Source: Planctomycetaceae bacterium (GTDB taxonomy: Bacteria > Planctomycetota > Planctomycetia > Planctomycetales > Planctomycetaceae). Taken from it: a stretch of 64,000 nt of DNA. The stretch spans positions 1 through 64,000 of the forward strand of contig WFTL01000062.1 of assembly GCA_015485495.1 (NCBI GenBank), written 5' to 3'. The notes under the pieces were generated by a model that was given only the letters and a program-made list of their open reading frames with translations, did no database searches and was not told the DNA's origin. Each line of letters starts with the position of its first letter. Position 1 is the stretch's first letter. Shown here one piece after another: positions 1 through 9,538 of the stretch. The translations under genes were made by a program, and so were the position numbers.

Positions 1-68
1 GAACTGGGGGAGACTCTGAAAAGTGTTCTCGAGTGTCCGGACGACATGCATGCATCAGGGGCATTTTC

Positions 69-953
69 GTGACCCGTAACACGGACGCTGTCGCTCCGCC
101 CATGCTGCCGCTGCCGCAGCAGCACGAAGCCGAAGTGGAATCCGTTCGCCGGATGGCGCGCAGCACATGGTGCGTGCGTCTGTCCCAGCCGGATCTGGCT
201 CGTCGAATTCTGCCTGGCCAGTTTTTCATGATTCGGCTGACGGACGGAACCGATCCGCTGCTGGGACGGCCGTTTGCACTGTACGACACGTTCCTGGACA
301 CGGCAGGGAATCCGGCGGGCGTGGAATTCGGATTCGTTGTCGTCGGAAAACTGACGGCACTGATGGCGGACTGGCGGGCCGGCACACGCGTGCGTGTGTG
401 GGGTCCCCTGGGAAACGGATTTCCGGTTCCGACAGCCGAACGTCTGCTGTGTGTGGCCGGGGGCATCGGACAGACGCCCTTTCTGGCGGTTGCTCAGGAG
501 GCTCTTGGGCGACGATCGTACGGGGAACCCGGTCAGCGCCGGTGCCGGCAGCGTCCGGACAGCGTGTCCCTTCTGTATGGCGTCCGGTCCCGGGACTATG
601 CTGCCGGCCTGGACGATTTCGATCTGCCGGGACTGACCGTCCGCCTGGCCACTGATGACGGATCCGCCGGACACCACGGGCTGGTCACCGATCTGCTGAT
701 CGAGGAGCTCAACCGATCGACGGACAGCACCCAGGTGTACTGCTGCGGTCCGGAACCCATGATGAAGGCTGTCAGCGACCGGTGCCAGGATGCCGGTGTT
801 CCCTGCTGGGTGTCTCTGGAAACCCCGATGGCCTGCGGATTCGGCGCGTGTTTCAGTTGTGTGGCAAAGGTTCGCACCGGCGGCGATACCTGGGATTACC
901 GCCGCACCTGTGTGGAAGGCCCTGTGTTTCCCGCGGACCGGATCATCCTGTGA
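69..953 (+). CDS. pyrK: Dihydroorotate dehydrogenase electron transfer subunit (PyrK-type)
   Basis: This is an FAD/2Fe-2S ferredoxin-reductase-fold protein of about 294 residues. In the PyrK family such a subunit passes electrons from PyrD to NAD+ during pyrimidine synthesis. The N-terminal beta-barrel carries GQFFMIR and the RPFALYD flavin-binding stretch. The middle has the nucleotide-binding GGIGQTPF. The C-terminus holds four cysteines in a C-x4-C-x2-C...C pattern (CGFGACFSC ... TC) that would bind a 2Fe-2S cluster. The ORF is open from GTG 33, but GTG 69 is preceded by CAGGGGC at good spacing, so I prefer it; ATG 102 is a further option. PyrD is not in the window. The family also includes related oxidoreductase subunits, so the pyrimidine role rests on similarity. 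Confidence 0.85.
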   Translation: MTRNTDAVAPPMLPLPQQHEAEVESVRRMARSTWCVRLSQPDLARRILPGQFFMIRLTDGTDPLLGRPFALYDTFLDTAGNPAGVEFGFVVVGKLTALMADWRAGTRVRVWGPLGNGFPVPTAERLLCVAGGIGQTPFLAVAQEALGRRSYGEPGQRRCRQRPDSVSLLYGVRSRDYAAGLDDFDLPGLTVRLATDDGSAGHHGLVTDLLIEELNRSTDSTQVYCCGPEPMMKAVSDRCQDAGVPCWVSLETPMACGFGACFSCVAKVRTGGDTWDYRRTCVEGPVFPADRIIL

Positions 954-983
954 AGCACGGGATTCCGTCTGCACGGCCTTCTG

Positions 984-3900
984 ATGAAGGGAAGTCGAAA
1001 GCCAGCCATGAAAGCGATTGCCTGCTTTCTGACCACTGTTGTGAGTCTGGCATCGTGTCGGGCGGCCGATTATCCACGTGAACCCGATGCCGCCTGGATG
1101 CGAACTGTGGCCCGCCAGGCGCTGGCCCAGGGCGATGCCGAACGCGGGCTGATGGTATTCGCATCATCGGGCACGGCCTGTGTGTCGTGCCATCGCATCG
1201 GACGCCACGGCGGCACCGTGGGGCCGGATCTGTCCCGGATCGGAACTCTCAGAAAGCCGGAAGAACTGGTCGAATCGATCGTCTGGCCCGCCCTCCGGGT
1301 TGCGCCGGAATACCAGACACTCATGCTGGTGACTGCCGACGGCCTGACCATGAAGGGATATCCGACAGAATCCGAGCCCGGGCACGTGGGCCTGCGCGAC
1401 CCGTCCACGGGCCGCATCACGCAGGTGCCGGAAGCAGAAATCGAAGAACGAATCAGCAGTGGAACGCTCATGCCGGCCGCTCTGTCAACGACCCTGTCTC
1501 GGCAGAATCTGCTCGACGTCGTTCGTCTGCTCAGCAGTCTGGGACAGAAAGACGCCCCCGATGCAGAACTGATCGATGTGGTTCTCAGCCATGCCGTCGG
1601 CCATGCGCCCGCGACATTCGACTGGACGAAGCAGCCGCTGCACCCGGAATGGCATCCGCATCACCGGCACGTGGTCAATCGGGATCGCATCTACGATTTT
1701 TACTCGAAACAGGCCCGCCATTTCGCTGCCCGGAAGTACTGTTCTCCCCTGCTGGCTCCTTTCCCGGGACTGGATGGCGGCGCTTTGGGCCACTGGGGCA
1801 ATCAGAACGAAGACACCTGGGCCAACCACGACTGGAATCAAAGCGACCACGGCCGTCTGCTCAGCGGAGTCACCCGGGGGCCGGACCTGTGTGTTCCCCG
1901 AGGCATCTGTGTGCGGCTGGGCGATCATCGGGAAGTGTCGGCGTGTTTCGACCCGGATACGCTCACCTGGGTGGCCGCCTGGACCGGCGGATTCGTGGGG
2001 CTGTCGGCCGTGCGGCACGGATTCATGGATGGACTGACCATCCAGGGGGAACTGCTGCCTCTGCCGGAACAGCAATCGCCCCCCAAACCGTTTCGCTATC
2101 TGGGATACTACCGGCACGGCCCGCGTGTCGCCTTCGCCTGGCGCGTCGGCGAAACCGACTATCTGGATGTCCCCTGGGCGGAAAACGGCCGGTTCACGCA
2201 CATCGTGGCTCCCGCGGCATCTCACCCGCTGCGCCATCTGACGGAACCAGGGCCTTTGCAGTGGCCTCAGACGTTCACAACGGAAGTCACGTCGACTTCG
2301 GCCGGGCCCTTTGTGATCGATACGATCCGGCTGCCCGTGGACAATCCCTGGAAAGTGCCGGTGTACCCCGGCGACCACGATTTTCTGCCCGACGGCAGCC
2401 TGATGATCTGTACGATGCAGGGAGACGTCTGGCACGCTACCGGACTGCCGGAAAACGGATCCGGAACGGTTCGCTGGAAACGGTTTGCATCGGGGCTGCA
2501 TCAGGCGCTGGGACTGATCATCGATGAAGACGGCATTTTCGTGCTCTGCCGCGATCAGATCGTCTGCCTGCACGACCTGAATCAGGACGGCGAAGCCGAT
2601 TTCTATGAATGCTTCAGCAACGCCTTCGAATCGTCGCCGGCCGGACACGATTTCATCTGCGGTCTGCAGCGGGACCCGCAGAAACGTTTCTATACGGCTT
2701 CGGGAGCTCAGGGGCTGGTGCGCATTTCCGCGGACGGGCAGACGGCCGAAGTGCTGGCCGTCGGGTTTCGCAATCCCGACGGACTGGGGCTGTGTGCAGA
2801 CGGCACGGTGACGGTCCCCTGTTCCGAAGGCAACTGGACCCCGGCCTCACAGATCTGCGCCGTCCGCCCCGACCGTTCCGAGCAGACGACGGCCGGAGCC
2901 GGTCGGATCGGAGGATACCGGCCCCCGCATTTCGGCTATCAGGGAGTGCCCGGTCAGGCGGCCCCCGATCTGCCTCTGGTGTATCTGCCCCGCGGGCTGG
3001 ACAATTCATCCGGCGGTCAGTGCGAAATCCGCAGTCCGTTGTGGGAACCGTTCAATGGTCAGATGATTCACACATCCTTCGGTACAGGCACTTTTTTTCT
3101 GCTGCTGAAGGATGAAGTGCGGGGACAGCTTCAGGGAGCCGTGATTCCTCTGCCTGGAGAATTCCAGTCGGGAGCACACCGGGCCCGCTTCAGTCCTCAC
3201 GACGGACATCTGTACGTCAGCGGCATGGCCGGATGGGGAACCTACACACCGTATCCGGGCTGTCTGCATCGTGTCCGCCGCACGACGGATCCGCTGCGGG
3301 TACCGGTTTCGTTCCACGTCCATGAAAACGGCATTCTTCTGGAATTTCCGGTTCCGCTGCATCGCTCTGTCGCGGAAGATCCGAACAGGCATTTTGCTCA
3401 GTGCTGGAACTACCGTTTCAGCCCGGCGTACGGGTCTCAGGAATACTCCACACGCCACCAGGGCGTTGCGGGACATGACGTGCTGACCATTCGCCGGGCG
3501 TTTGTCGATGAGTCCGGGCGTCGTCTGTTTCTGGAGATTCCCGACCTGCAGCCGGTCAGTCAGCTCCACCTGCATGTGTCCGGATTCGAAAACGATCCGA
3601 CGGATCTGTTCCTGACGATCCATGAGCTGGACAGTCCGTACACCCGGTTTCCCGGGTATGAGGCTGTTCAGAAGGACATTCGACCGCATCCCATTCTGGC
3701 CGATATGGCGATTCTGCGGGACCGGGTCGACAATCCGTTTCGAAAGGAAATCGAATCGGCCCGTCCGGTCACACTGAACACGGCGAGCAATCTGTCGTTC
3801 GCCACACGGACACTGCGCGTGCGGGCCGGAGAAGCGATCCGTCTGACACTGAACAATCCGGACGTCGTTCCGCACAACTGGGCGCTGCTGCGTCCCGGGA

Positions 3901-4130
3901 CCCTGTCATCTGTCGGCCGGCTGGCCAATCAGCTCGTGAGCGATCCGGCAGGATGGGCACGGCACTATATTCCGCAGACCGATGACGTCCTCGCCTGGAC
4001 GGACATCGTCCCACCGAAAAAGTCCTTCACAATCTGGTTCCGCGTGCCGACAGAACCGGGCACCTATCCGTTTTTGTGCACGTTTCCCGGTCACTGGATG
4101 GTGATGAACGGCGAAATGATCGTCGAATGA
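984..4130 (+). CDS. Secreted c-type cytochrome / beta-propeller / cupredoxin fusion protein
   Basis: This protein of about 1048 residues appears to be exported: a hydrophobic N-terminal segment follows MKAIACFL and ends near SCRA. Near residue 70 is the heme c motif CVSCH inside a domain like the planctomycete/verrucomicrobial heme-binding family (AERGLMVF...GPDLSRIG). The middle resembles DUF6797 and glucose/sorbosone-dehydrogenase propellers (PVYPGDHDFLPDGSL, GFRNPDGLGL). The last 110 residues read as a plastocyanin/azurin-like domain with candidate copper ligands in VVPHNW and FLCTFPGHWMVM. It could therefore pass electrons between heme and copper in the periplasm; the substrate is unknown. 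The internal ATG at 1008 is an alternative start. It lies 30 bp after pyrK on the same strand, but no functional link is evident. Confidence 0.8.
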   Translation: MKGSRKPAMKAIACFLTTVVSLASCRAADYPREPDAAWMRTVARQALAQGDAERGLMVFASSGTACVSCHRIGRHGGTVGPDLSRIGTLRKPEELVESIVWPALRVAPEYQTLMLVTADGLTMKGYPTESEPGHVGLRDPSTGRITQVPEAEIEERISSGTLMPAALSTTLSRQNLLDVVRLLSSLGQKDAPDAELIDVVLSHAVGHAPATFDWTKQPLHPEWHPHHRHVVNRDRIYDFYSKQARHFAARKYCSPLLAPFPGLDGGALGHWGNQNEDTWANHDWNQSDHGRLLSGVTRGPDLCVPRGICVRLGDHREVSACFDPDTLTWVAAWTGGFVGLSAVRHGFMDGLTIQGELLPLPEQQSPPKPFRYLGYYRHGPRVAFAWRVGETDYLDVPWAENGRFTHIVAPAASHPLRHLTEPGPLQWPQTFTTEVTSTSAGPFVIDTIRLPVDNPWKVPVYPGDHDFLPDGSLMICTMQGDVWHATGLPENGSGTVRWKRFASGLHQALGLIIDEDGIFVLCRDQIVCLHDLNQDGEADFYECFSNAFESSPAGHDFICGLQRDPQKRFYTASGAQGLVRISADGQTAEVLAVGFRNPDGLGLCADGTVTVPCSEGNWTPASQICAVRPDRSEQTTAGAGRIGGYRPPHFGYQGVPGQAAPDLPLVYLPRGLDNSSGGQCEIRSPLWEPFNGQMIHTSFGTGTFFLLLKDEVRGQLQGAVIPLPGEFQSGAHRARFSPHDGHLYVSGMAGWGTYTPYPGCLHRVRRTTDPLRVPVSFHVHENGILLEFPVPLHRSVAEDPNRHFAQCWNYRFSPAYGSQEYSTRHQGVAGHDVLTIRRAFVDESGRRLFLEIPDLQPVSQLHLHVSGFENDPTDLFLTIHELDSPYTRFPGYEAVQKDIRPHPILADMAILRDRVDNPFRKEIESARPVTLNTASNLSFATRTLRVRAGEAIRLTLNNPDVVPHNWALLRPGTLSSVGRLANQLVSDPAGWARHYIPQTDDVLAWTDIVPPKKSFTIWFRVPTEPGTYPFLCTFPGHWMVMNGEMIVE

Positions 4131-4385
4131 ATCCGGTCTGATTCATGGACTCCCGGCTGCCCCGTGCTGTCTCCACCCGCTCTCGATGCCTGCGGGTGTT
4201 CGGACGGCACTGGAGTCCGAACAGCACCGGGGGCCGGCATTCAGCCGCCGTCTGTCATCCGGGCGGCAGAACAGTCCGGTCTTCAGAACGGTCCGCCTCG
4301 TGGCGTTCGCGGGGCCGGATGCGACCCTGCGGATACGGTCGTGCGGAAACGGAAAGCGTTCCGCGCGAAGTCGGATCGACGCTGA

Positions 4386-6380
4386 TCAGGCGGCTTCGCG
4401 GGTCTGACCGCCAGGTTCTGCCAGTCGCAGATAGTCCGGACAGGTGCGGCACAGTTCTTCGTGAGTCCCGACGGCCACGATCCGGCCGCGATTCATCACC
4501 ACGATGCGGTCAATCATGTCTACGAAGGACTGACTGATCACGTGGGTGATGACGAAACTCGTGCGTCCGCGGGATGATTCCTTGAGAGCCTGATAGATGA
4601 GGACTTCGCTTTCGGCGTCGACGGCTGAGGTGGCTTCATCGAGAATCAGGATGGACGGCGACCGGACGAAAGCGCGGGCCAGTGCCAGCCGCTGCCGCTG
4701 ACCGCCTGACAGTTTCTGGCCGCCGGGGCCGACGACCGTGTTGAGTCCGTCCGGCAGCAGCGATACGAAATCTGCCGCATGAGCCCGGCGGATGGCTTCT
4801 TCGATTTCCGCATCGGATGCGTCGGGCTTTCCGTAGCGCACATTGTCATAAATGCTTTCATCGAACAGAATCGTGTCCTGGGCCACCAGGCCGATCTGAC
4901 GCCGCAGTGCCGTGAGCGACAGTTCACGGATATCCACACCGTCGATGCACACGCGTCCTTCGACCGGATCGATGAGCCGGGGCAGCAGGCTCAGCAGCGT
5001 GGATTTCCCGGACCCGTTGCTGCCGACCACCGCGATGACTTCGCCGAAATCGACATGCAGGCTCACATCGCGCAGTGACAGGCCGTCTTCGGCATGATGC
5101 GGCGCTGCCCCCCGATACCGGAACGACACATTTTCGAAACAGATGTTTCTGCAGTGAGCAGGAGCGACGACCGGGGAAGCGGTTTCCGGAATCGCGGTCT
5201 TCTGATCGGCAATTTCGAAGACGCGGTCAGCGGCTCCCAGAGACCGTTTCATCTGAGGGAAAATGGCGGACAGCTTGCGGACCGGGTCGAGAATACCGGC
5301 CAGAAGAGCATACAGCGTCATCAGCTGAGCGGCGTCCAGAGGACCTGGGGCCAGTTTGACGCCGAAGATCTGATCGGTGTCGTTCAGCACCATGTAGGCA
5401 CCGGGAAGCAGCACCCCCGTGAATGCAACGACTCCCAGAAGTTCCGTGACCGGACGAATCAGAGCGCTGACGCGGACGATTTTCATCGATCCGGCAAAAT
5501 AGTTGTCGTTGGCTTCGCGCAGCTGAGCTTCGTGGTGCGGTTTGCCGCTGAAAGCCACCACAACGCGGGCCGAATCGAAGGTTTCCGTGATCCGCTGATA
5601 GATCCGGGACATCGTTTCCATGGTGTCTCTGGCAGCACTGCGCAGAATGCGTCCGGATCGGTAAAACAGGATGCCGATCAGCGGCATGGCGATCATGGAC
5701 ACCATGGTCAGCCGCCAGTTCAGAATCATGGCGGCCGTGATGCAGGCGGCGATTTTGAAGGGTTCCCGAATCAGGTGGACGCCGAACAGACGCAGACCGT
5801 GACTGAGTTCCGTGATGTCATTGGTCAGCCGCGATGTGAGCGTGGACGTGCCCAGAGCCGACAGGGACTGGTAATCCAGGTCCAGGGCACGGCTGAAAGT
5901 GTGCGCCCGGATGTCATTGGCCGTCGAAAAGATGACCGATCCCACCAGCAGTTCCTGGACGTAGGAAGCGCATCCCTTCAGGGCGGTGGCCAGCGTCAGT
6001 CCGATCAGGATGTAGACCATCGTCTGGAATCGGTCGGCCGGCAGATACGGCAGAACCCGATCTTTCAGCCATTGACGAAACACGAGCTGCTGGGAAGCGT
6101 CGTTGAGTTTTCGCTGCATGCGGGCCCGGTCGGACAGACGCTGCGGATCGACTTCTTCCAGACGCGCCGTGTAATCATCGATCTGTCGGGTCAGTTCCGC
6201 GATCGATTCATCGACCAGTTCCTGCAGACTCTGTTCGCCGAACAGAATCTTCACAGCCGGCAGCGTGGCGGACAGATTCGTGGCCCACAGGGCCGACACG
6301 AAGCCGGCGCAGAGGATCGACAGGGCCAGCCGCCGCCGGTACGGCCACAGAAACTGCCCGAGCAGATGCAGTTGCCGCAT
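4386..6380 (-). CDS. ABC transporter, fused permease and ATPase (MsbA/lipid exporter type)
   Basis: This is a half-transporter of 664 residues with both domains in one chain, so it probably acts as a homodimeric exporter. The N-terminal half has several hydrophobic spans (start MRQLHLLGQFLWPY, then LALSILCAGFVSALWA). It also has an unusually long loop of about 80 residues after the first span. The C-terminal ATPase carries Walker A GSNGSGKST, the signature LSGGQRQRLALARA, Walker B ILILDEATSAVD and the switch histidine in FVITHV. The family includes MsbA and multidrug exporters; the substrate cannot be read from sequence. It is convergent with the upstream cytochrome fusion gene and is probably monocistronic. 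Confidence 0.9.
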   Translation of the reverse strand: MRQLHLLGQFLWPYRRRLALSILCAGFVSALWATNLSATLPAVKILFGEQSLQELVDESIAELTRQIDDYTARLEEVDPQRLSDRARMQRKLNDASQQLVFRQWLKDRVLPYLPADRFQTMVYILIGLTLATALKGCASYVQELLVGSVIFSTANDIRAHTFSRALDLDYQSLSALGTSTLTSRLTNDITELSHGLRLFGVHLIREPFKIAACITAAMILNWRLTMVSMIAMPLIGILFYRSGRILRSAARDTMETMSRIYQRITETFDSARVVVAFSGKPHHEAQLREANDNYFAGSMKIVRVSALIRPVTELLGVVAFTGVLLPGAYMVLNDTDQIFGVKLAPGPLDAAQLMTLYALLAGILDPVRKLSAIFPQMKRSLGAADRVFEIADQKTAIPETASPVVAPAHCRNICFENVSFRYRGAAPHHAEDGLSLRDVSLHVDFGEVIAVVGSNGSGKSTLLSLLPRLIDPVEGRVCIDGVDIRELSLTALRRQIGLVAQDTILFDESIYDNVRYGKPDASDAEIEEAIRRAHAADFVSLLPDGLNTVVGPGGQKLSGGQRQRLALARAFVRSPSILILDEATSAVDAESEVLIYQALKESSRGRTSFVITHVISQSFVDMIDRIVVMNRGRIVAVGTHEELCRTCPDYLRLAEPGGQTREAA

Positions 6381-6642
6381 AACATTACAGAAAAGAGGTG
6401 AACGGGACAGTCCTCATCGGCCTGACGGACCGGTCAACGAACACCGGACAGCCGAATCGCCGCGAAATGTGACACAAGCTGCAAACGGGCACAAGACCGA
6501 AACCCGACCGCTGACGTCGACGCCCGATGCCGGTGGCTGCCGGACAGACTGGTTTTTCAGGACCGCAGCCGGATCCGGCTGTTCGGGGCACGCTCCCGTT
6601 TTGGACTTCCGCTCCCCCGACTTCCGCCTCGGAACGATCCGG

Positions 6643-8187
6643 CTACAGAAGTTTCTGGATGTCGGTGAAATCGCTGCGCAGCGACTGGTAAAGCTGTCGG
6701 TAAACGGGATAGAGACGGTCGTACGTTCTGCGGGACGCGGTGACCGGACGTGTGCGGCTGACCGTGGAAATCGCCGTACGGCAGGCATCCGTCACGCTGC
6801 GGCAGACGCCTGCTCCCGAAACGGCCAGCAGCGCCGCTCCATAGGCCGGACCTTCTTCCGCATTGATCGTGACGACAGACTGTCCGTACACGTCCGCCTG
6901 CATCTGACGCCACACGGCACTGCGGGCCCCGCCTCCGGACACCCGGATTTCCTTTACCGGGACTTCCATTTCCCGGATGATTTCCAGCGTGTCCCGCATG
7001 GCATAGGTGGCTCCTTCCATGACCGATCGGGCCAGATGCCCCTTTCCGTGCCGCAGACTCAGGCCGATCCAGCACCCTCGGGCATTCGGATCCGCATGCG
7101 GCGTGCGTTCTCCTGTCAGATAGGGCAGAAAAAAGAGACCTTCCGATCCGGCCGGCACCTGTTCGGCAGACGCCACGATCAGTTCGTAGGGGTCGATTTT
7201 CCGGCGACGGGCAGCCCGGACTTCTTCCTGGCACAACTGATTCCGAAACCACTGCAGACTGCCACCGGCCGACAGGACGCAGCCCATGATGTGCCACCGG
7301 CCGCGCACCGCATGGCAGAACGTGTGCAGCCGCCCCTGGGGGTCGACCTGAACGTCATCGCTGTGTGCGAAAATGACTCCACTGGTCCCCATCGTGGCCG
7401 ACACGATGCCGCGCCGCACAATGCCGTTGCCGATCGCGCCGGCTGCCTGATCGCCGGCACCACCCACCACCGGAATTCCAGGAGGAAGGCCCAGAGCCCG
7501 GGCCGCAGTGCGGCTGAGTTCTCCCGTAACGTCCTCTGATTCGAACACCGGCGGCAGCAGGTCCGGATCAAGTTCCAGCCGGCTGAGCAGCGGTTTCGAC
7601 CAGCGGCGGCGGGCCACGTCCAGCAGCAGCGTTCCCGACGCATCGCTGACTTCCGTGGCGAATTCTCCGGTCAGTCGGAAACGGATGTAGTCCTTGGGCA
7701 GCAGGATCTGCCGTGTGCGATCGAAGTGCCGTGGTTCATGGTTCCGCAGCCACAGAATTTTGGGCGCCGTGAAACCCGTCAGCGCCGGATTGGCGACCAT
7801 GCGAATGAGTCGTCTGCGGCCGCCGGCCCGTCGTTCGATTTCCGCACATTCCTCTGCGGTTCTTTGGTCGTTCCACAGCAGAGCCGGGCGGATGACCTGT
7901 CCGGATTCATCCAGAAACACGCTGCCATGCATCTGTCCGCTCAGACCAATCCCCCGGATGCGGTCCGGCTTCACCCCATCCGGCCCGGCCGCCGCCTGCC
8001 GCAGCACACTGCGGACTGTGCGGGTTGTGGCCCGCCACCAGTGTTCCGGATCCTGTTCCGACCATCCCGGTCGCGGTGTGGACAGCGGATAATCCGCAGT
8101 GGCAGACGCCAGAATCCTGCCGTCCGCCTGAATGAGAAGCGTTTTCGTACCGCTGGTGCCGATGTCGATTCCAACAAAGCAGTCCAT
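6643..8187 (-). CDS. xylB: Xylulokinase (FGGY family carbohydrate kinase)
   Basis: This FGGY kinase of about 514 residues phosphorylates D-xylulose to xylulose 5-phosphate for entry into the pentose phosphate pathway. The N-terminal phosphate-binding loop is [13 protein letters not shown]. Family motifs include [16 protein letters not shown] and the C-terminal [26 protein letters not shown] is characteristic of xylulokinases rather than glycerol or ribulo-kinases. The start at 8187 (MDCFVGID) is supported by AGGAG about 7 nt upstream; the longer ORF start at 8214 is not. No xylose isomerase or sugar transporter is adjacent. A strong hairpin lies between this gene and the upstream rhomboid-like gene. 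Confidence 0.9.
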   Translation of the reverse strand: MDCFVGIDIGTSGTKTLLIQADGRILASATADYPLSTPRPGWSEQDPEHWWRATTRTVRSVLRQAAAGPDGVKPDRIRGIGLSGQMHGSVFLDESGQVIRPALLWNDQRTAEECAEIERRAGGRRRLIRMVANPALTGFTAPKILWLRNHEPRHFDRTRQILLPKDYIRFRLTGEFATEVSDASGTLLLDVARRRWSKPLLSRLELDPDLLPPVFESEDVTGELSRTAARALGLPPGIPVVGGAGDQAAGAIGNGIVRRGIVSATMGTSGVIFAHSDDVQVDPQGRLHTFCHAVRGRWHIMGCVLSAGGSLQWFRNQLCQEEVRAARRRKIDPYELIVASAEQVPAGSEGLFFLPYLTGERTPHADPNARGCWIGLSLRHGKGHLARSVMEGATYAMRDTLEIIREMEVPVKEIRVSGGGARSAVWRQMQADVYGQSVVTINAEEGPAYGAALLAVSGAGVCRSVTDACRTAISTVSRTRPVTASRRTYDRLYPVYRQLYQSLRSDFTDIQKLL

Positions 8188-8257
8188 GAAAAACTCCTGT
8201 TCAGTTCCGGACATCCCGGCAGGTCACACGTCTGGCAGACCGACGCGGCAGCGTCCA

Positions 8258-8298
8258 GCGCTCCCGGGGCCGGCCGGACCGGCCGACCCCGGGAGCGC
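8258..8298 (-). terminator. Strong stem-loop between the rhomboid-like gene and xylB
   Basis: Two 18-nt arms (GCGCTCCCGGGGCCGGCC and its near-complement) face each other across a 5-nt loop. The single non-Watson-Crick position is a G-U wobble in the minus-strand transcript, so the stem is stable in the direction of both flanking genes. No U-run follows, so it could be a terminator, an attenuator or an RNA-processing signal. Confidence 0.5.
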
Positions 8299-8344
8299 CG
8301 CATGCTTCTTTCCGGCCGGTTTTCGCAGCAGCCGGCCGGCTGAT

Positions 8345-9145
8345 TCAGTCGTCCTGGTCGTCACGAACGTGTTCATGATTGCGCAGATGTTCGGTGCAGT
8401 AGGCACGATTTCCGCTGCAGCGACTGCAGTATCGAAAATCCATGTCGGGATGCGTTTTGTCCGTGATTCCGCACACAGCACAGATGTGAAAATAGTCCGG
8501 TTCCGCCCGAGCCGCGGCGAAACGCTTCGCCTGTCGGGCCATCACCCGGCGGCCGTCGCGCATGCGGACCAGAATGTCGCGTCCGAAAAACACAAAGAAG
8601 TTCAGCAGTGATGCGGCCACCTGGAGACGGACCGGCCAGGAACCGAACACAAACATCGCCCCGTAGCCGATCCATGCCAGCAGCGCCAGCCAGCGGATCT
8701 GGACAGGCAGGATGAAAAACAGCCGCAGCTCGAACGTTGGATTCAGAAAAGCGAAAGCCAGAAAAACCGTTCCTTCCACGAAGTGATTGGTGACGACCGA
8801 TCCGGGAAGAATGAAACCGGTGGCCACCGTGGCCACGTAACCGATCAGCAGAAACAGATTGTAGCGAAACGCGCCCCAGTACATCTCCAGAGCGGTTCCC
8901 ATCAGATAGAACAGGTACCAGTAGAAGAACGCGAACAGCAGGTTGGTCCCCGGAGGCAGAAAGAGGAAGCTGACGAGCCGGTAGACTTCTCCGTTGAGAA
9001 CTCTGCCGGGAATGAGAACGATGTTGACGACGGCTCCCGGATTGATCTGTTCGGCAATCCAGGCCATGACCTGCCCGACGATCAGAACGGCCGTCACATT
9101 GGGGACGGCAAATCGACCGAAACGCCGTTCCAGCCAGTGAATCAC
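8345..9145 (-). CDS. Rhomboid-like membrane protein with C-terminal zinc-finger-like tail
   Basis: This is a membrane protein of about 266 residues. The first 200 residues show five or six hydrophobic segments and a rhomboid-like layout (EVYRLVSFLFLPPG, GTALEMYWGAFRYNLFLLIGY). The catalytic GxSG is not present: the corresponding place reads FVEGTVFLAFAF. A rhomboid HxxxN is also not evident, so it is probably a non-proteolytic relative. The cytosolic tail has CAVCG ... CSRCSGNRAYC ... HLRNHEH, which looks like a zinc-binding cluster. GTG 9145 (VIHWLERR) has AAGGA upstream; the ORF-track start at 9250 would run into tandem repeats and is unlikely. The function is unknown. Confidence 0.7.
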   Translation of the reverse strand: MIHWLERRFGRFAVPNVTAVLIVGQVMAWIAEQINPGAVVNIVLIPGRVLNGEVYRLVSFLFLPPGTNLLFAFFYWYLFYLMGTALEMYWGAFRYNLFLLIGYVATVATGFILPGSVVTNHFVEGTVFLAFAFLNPTFELRLFFILPVQIRWLALLAWIGYGAMFVFGSWPVRLQVAASLLNFFVFFGRDILVRMRDGRRVMARQAKRFAAARAEPDYFHICAVCGITDKTHPDMDFRYCSRCSGNRAYCTEHLRNHEHVRDDQDD

Positions 9146-9538
9146 TCCACAATCCTTCTGTTTGGTGCGTGTTTCCGGGCGGCGGACCCGCTGTGTTCCC
9201 GGCAGGCTCAGGCAGTCTCTCGGACACCTCTTCCGCAGCTCCGCCCGCACTGTAGCGAATTCCGCAGCTCCGCCCGCACTGTAGCGAATTCCGCAGCTCC
9301 GCCCGCACTGTAGCGAAAAAGAACCGGACGAAAAACGACTGCAGAATTCTGCTGACTGTTCCGAACGGTCGCCGAATCACGGATGCTGTGTTCGCCTGTC
9401 GACATGCCGGGCACAGTCCGTTCTGCTGTCCGGGCAGACAACAGACGCAGCCTGCTGCATTGGAATGTGCGATCCGTCTGCCGTACTGTCGCACGGACAG
9501 GTGGACCTCACCCGTCCGAGTTTCTGAAGGAATGTTTC
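9146..9538. other. Divergent intergenic region
   Basis: This 393-bp gap separates the minus-strand rhomboid-like gene from the plus-strand ceramidase-like gene. It holds a perfect triplicate 29-bp tandem repeat, listed separately. I see no convincing promoter or coding region in the rest. Confidence 0.6.
9231..9317. repeat. Three perfect tandem copies of a 29-bp unit
   Basis: The unit begins TTCCGCAGCTCCGCCCGCAC and ends TGTAGCGAA. It is repeated three times without mismatch at 9231-9259, 9260-9288 and 9289-9317. There are no spacers between copies. It lies upstream of both divergent genes. Confidence 0.95.

Noticed and set aside
1187-2527. 446-residue plus-strand ORF inside the cytochrome fusion
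   Set aside because: It is an out-of-frame, Arg/Pro/Gly-rich shadow of the real gene.
4145-4537. Plus-strand ORFs between the cytochrome fusion and the ABC transporter
   Set aside because: They overlap the end of the ABC gene and are Arg/Ser-rich with no family resemblance.
5094-6401. 435-residue plus-strand ORF
   Set aside because: It is antisense to the ABC transporter and rich in Arg, Gln and Asp typical of shadow frames.
9231-9317. Possible CRISPR array
   Set aside because: The copies are adjacent with no spacers and no cas genes are present.
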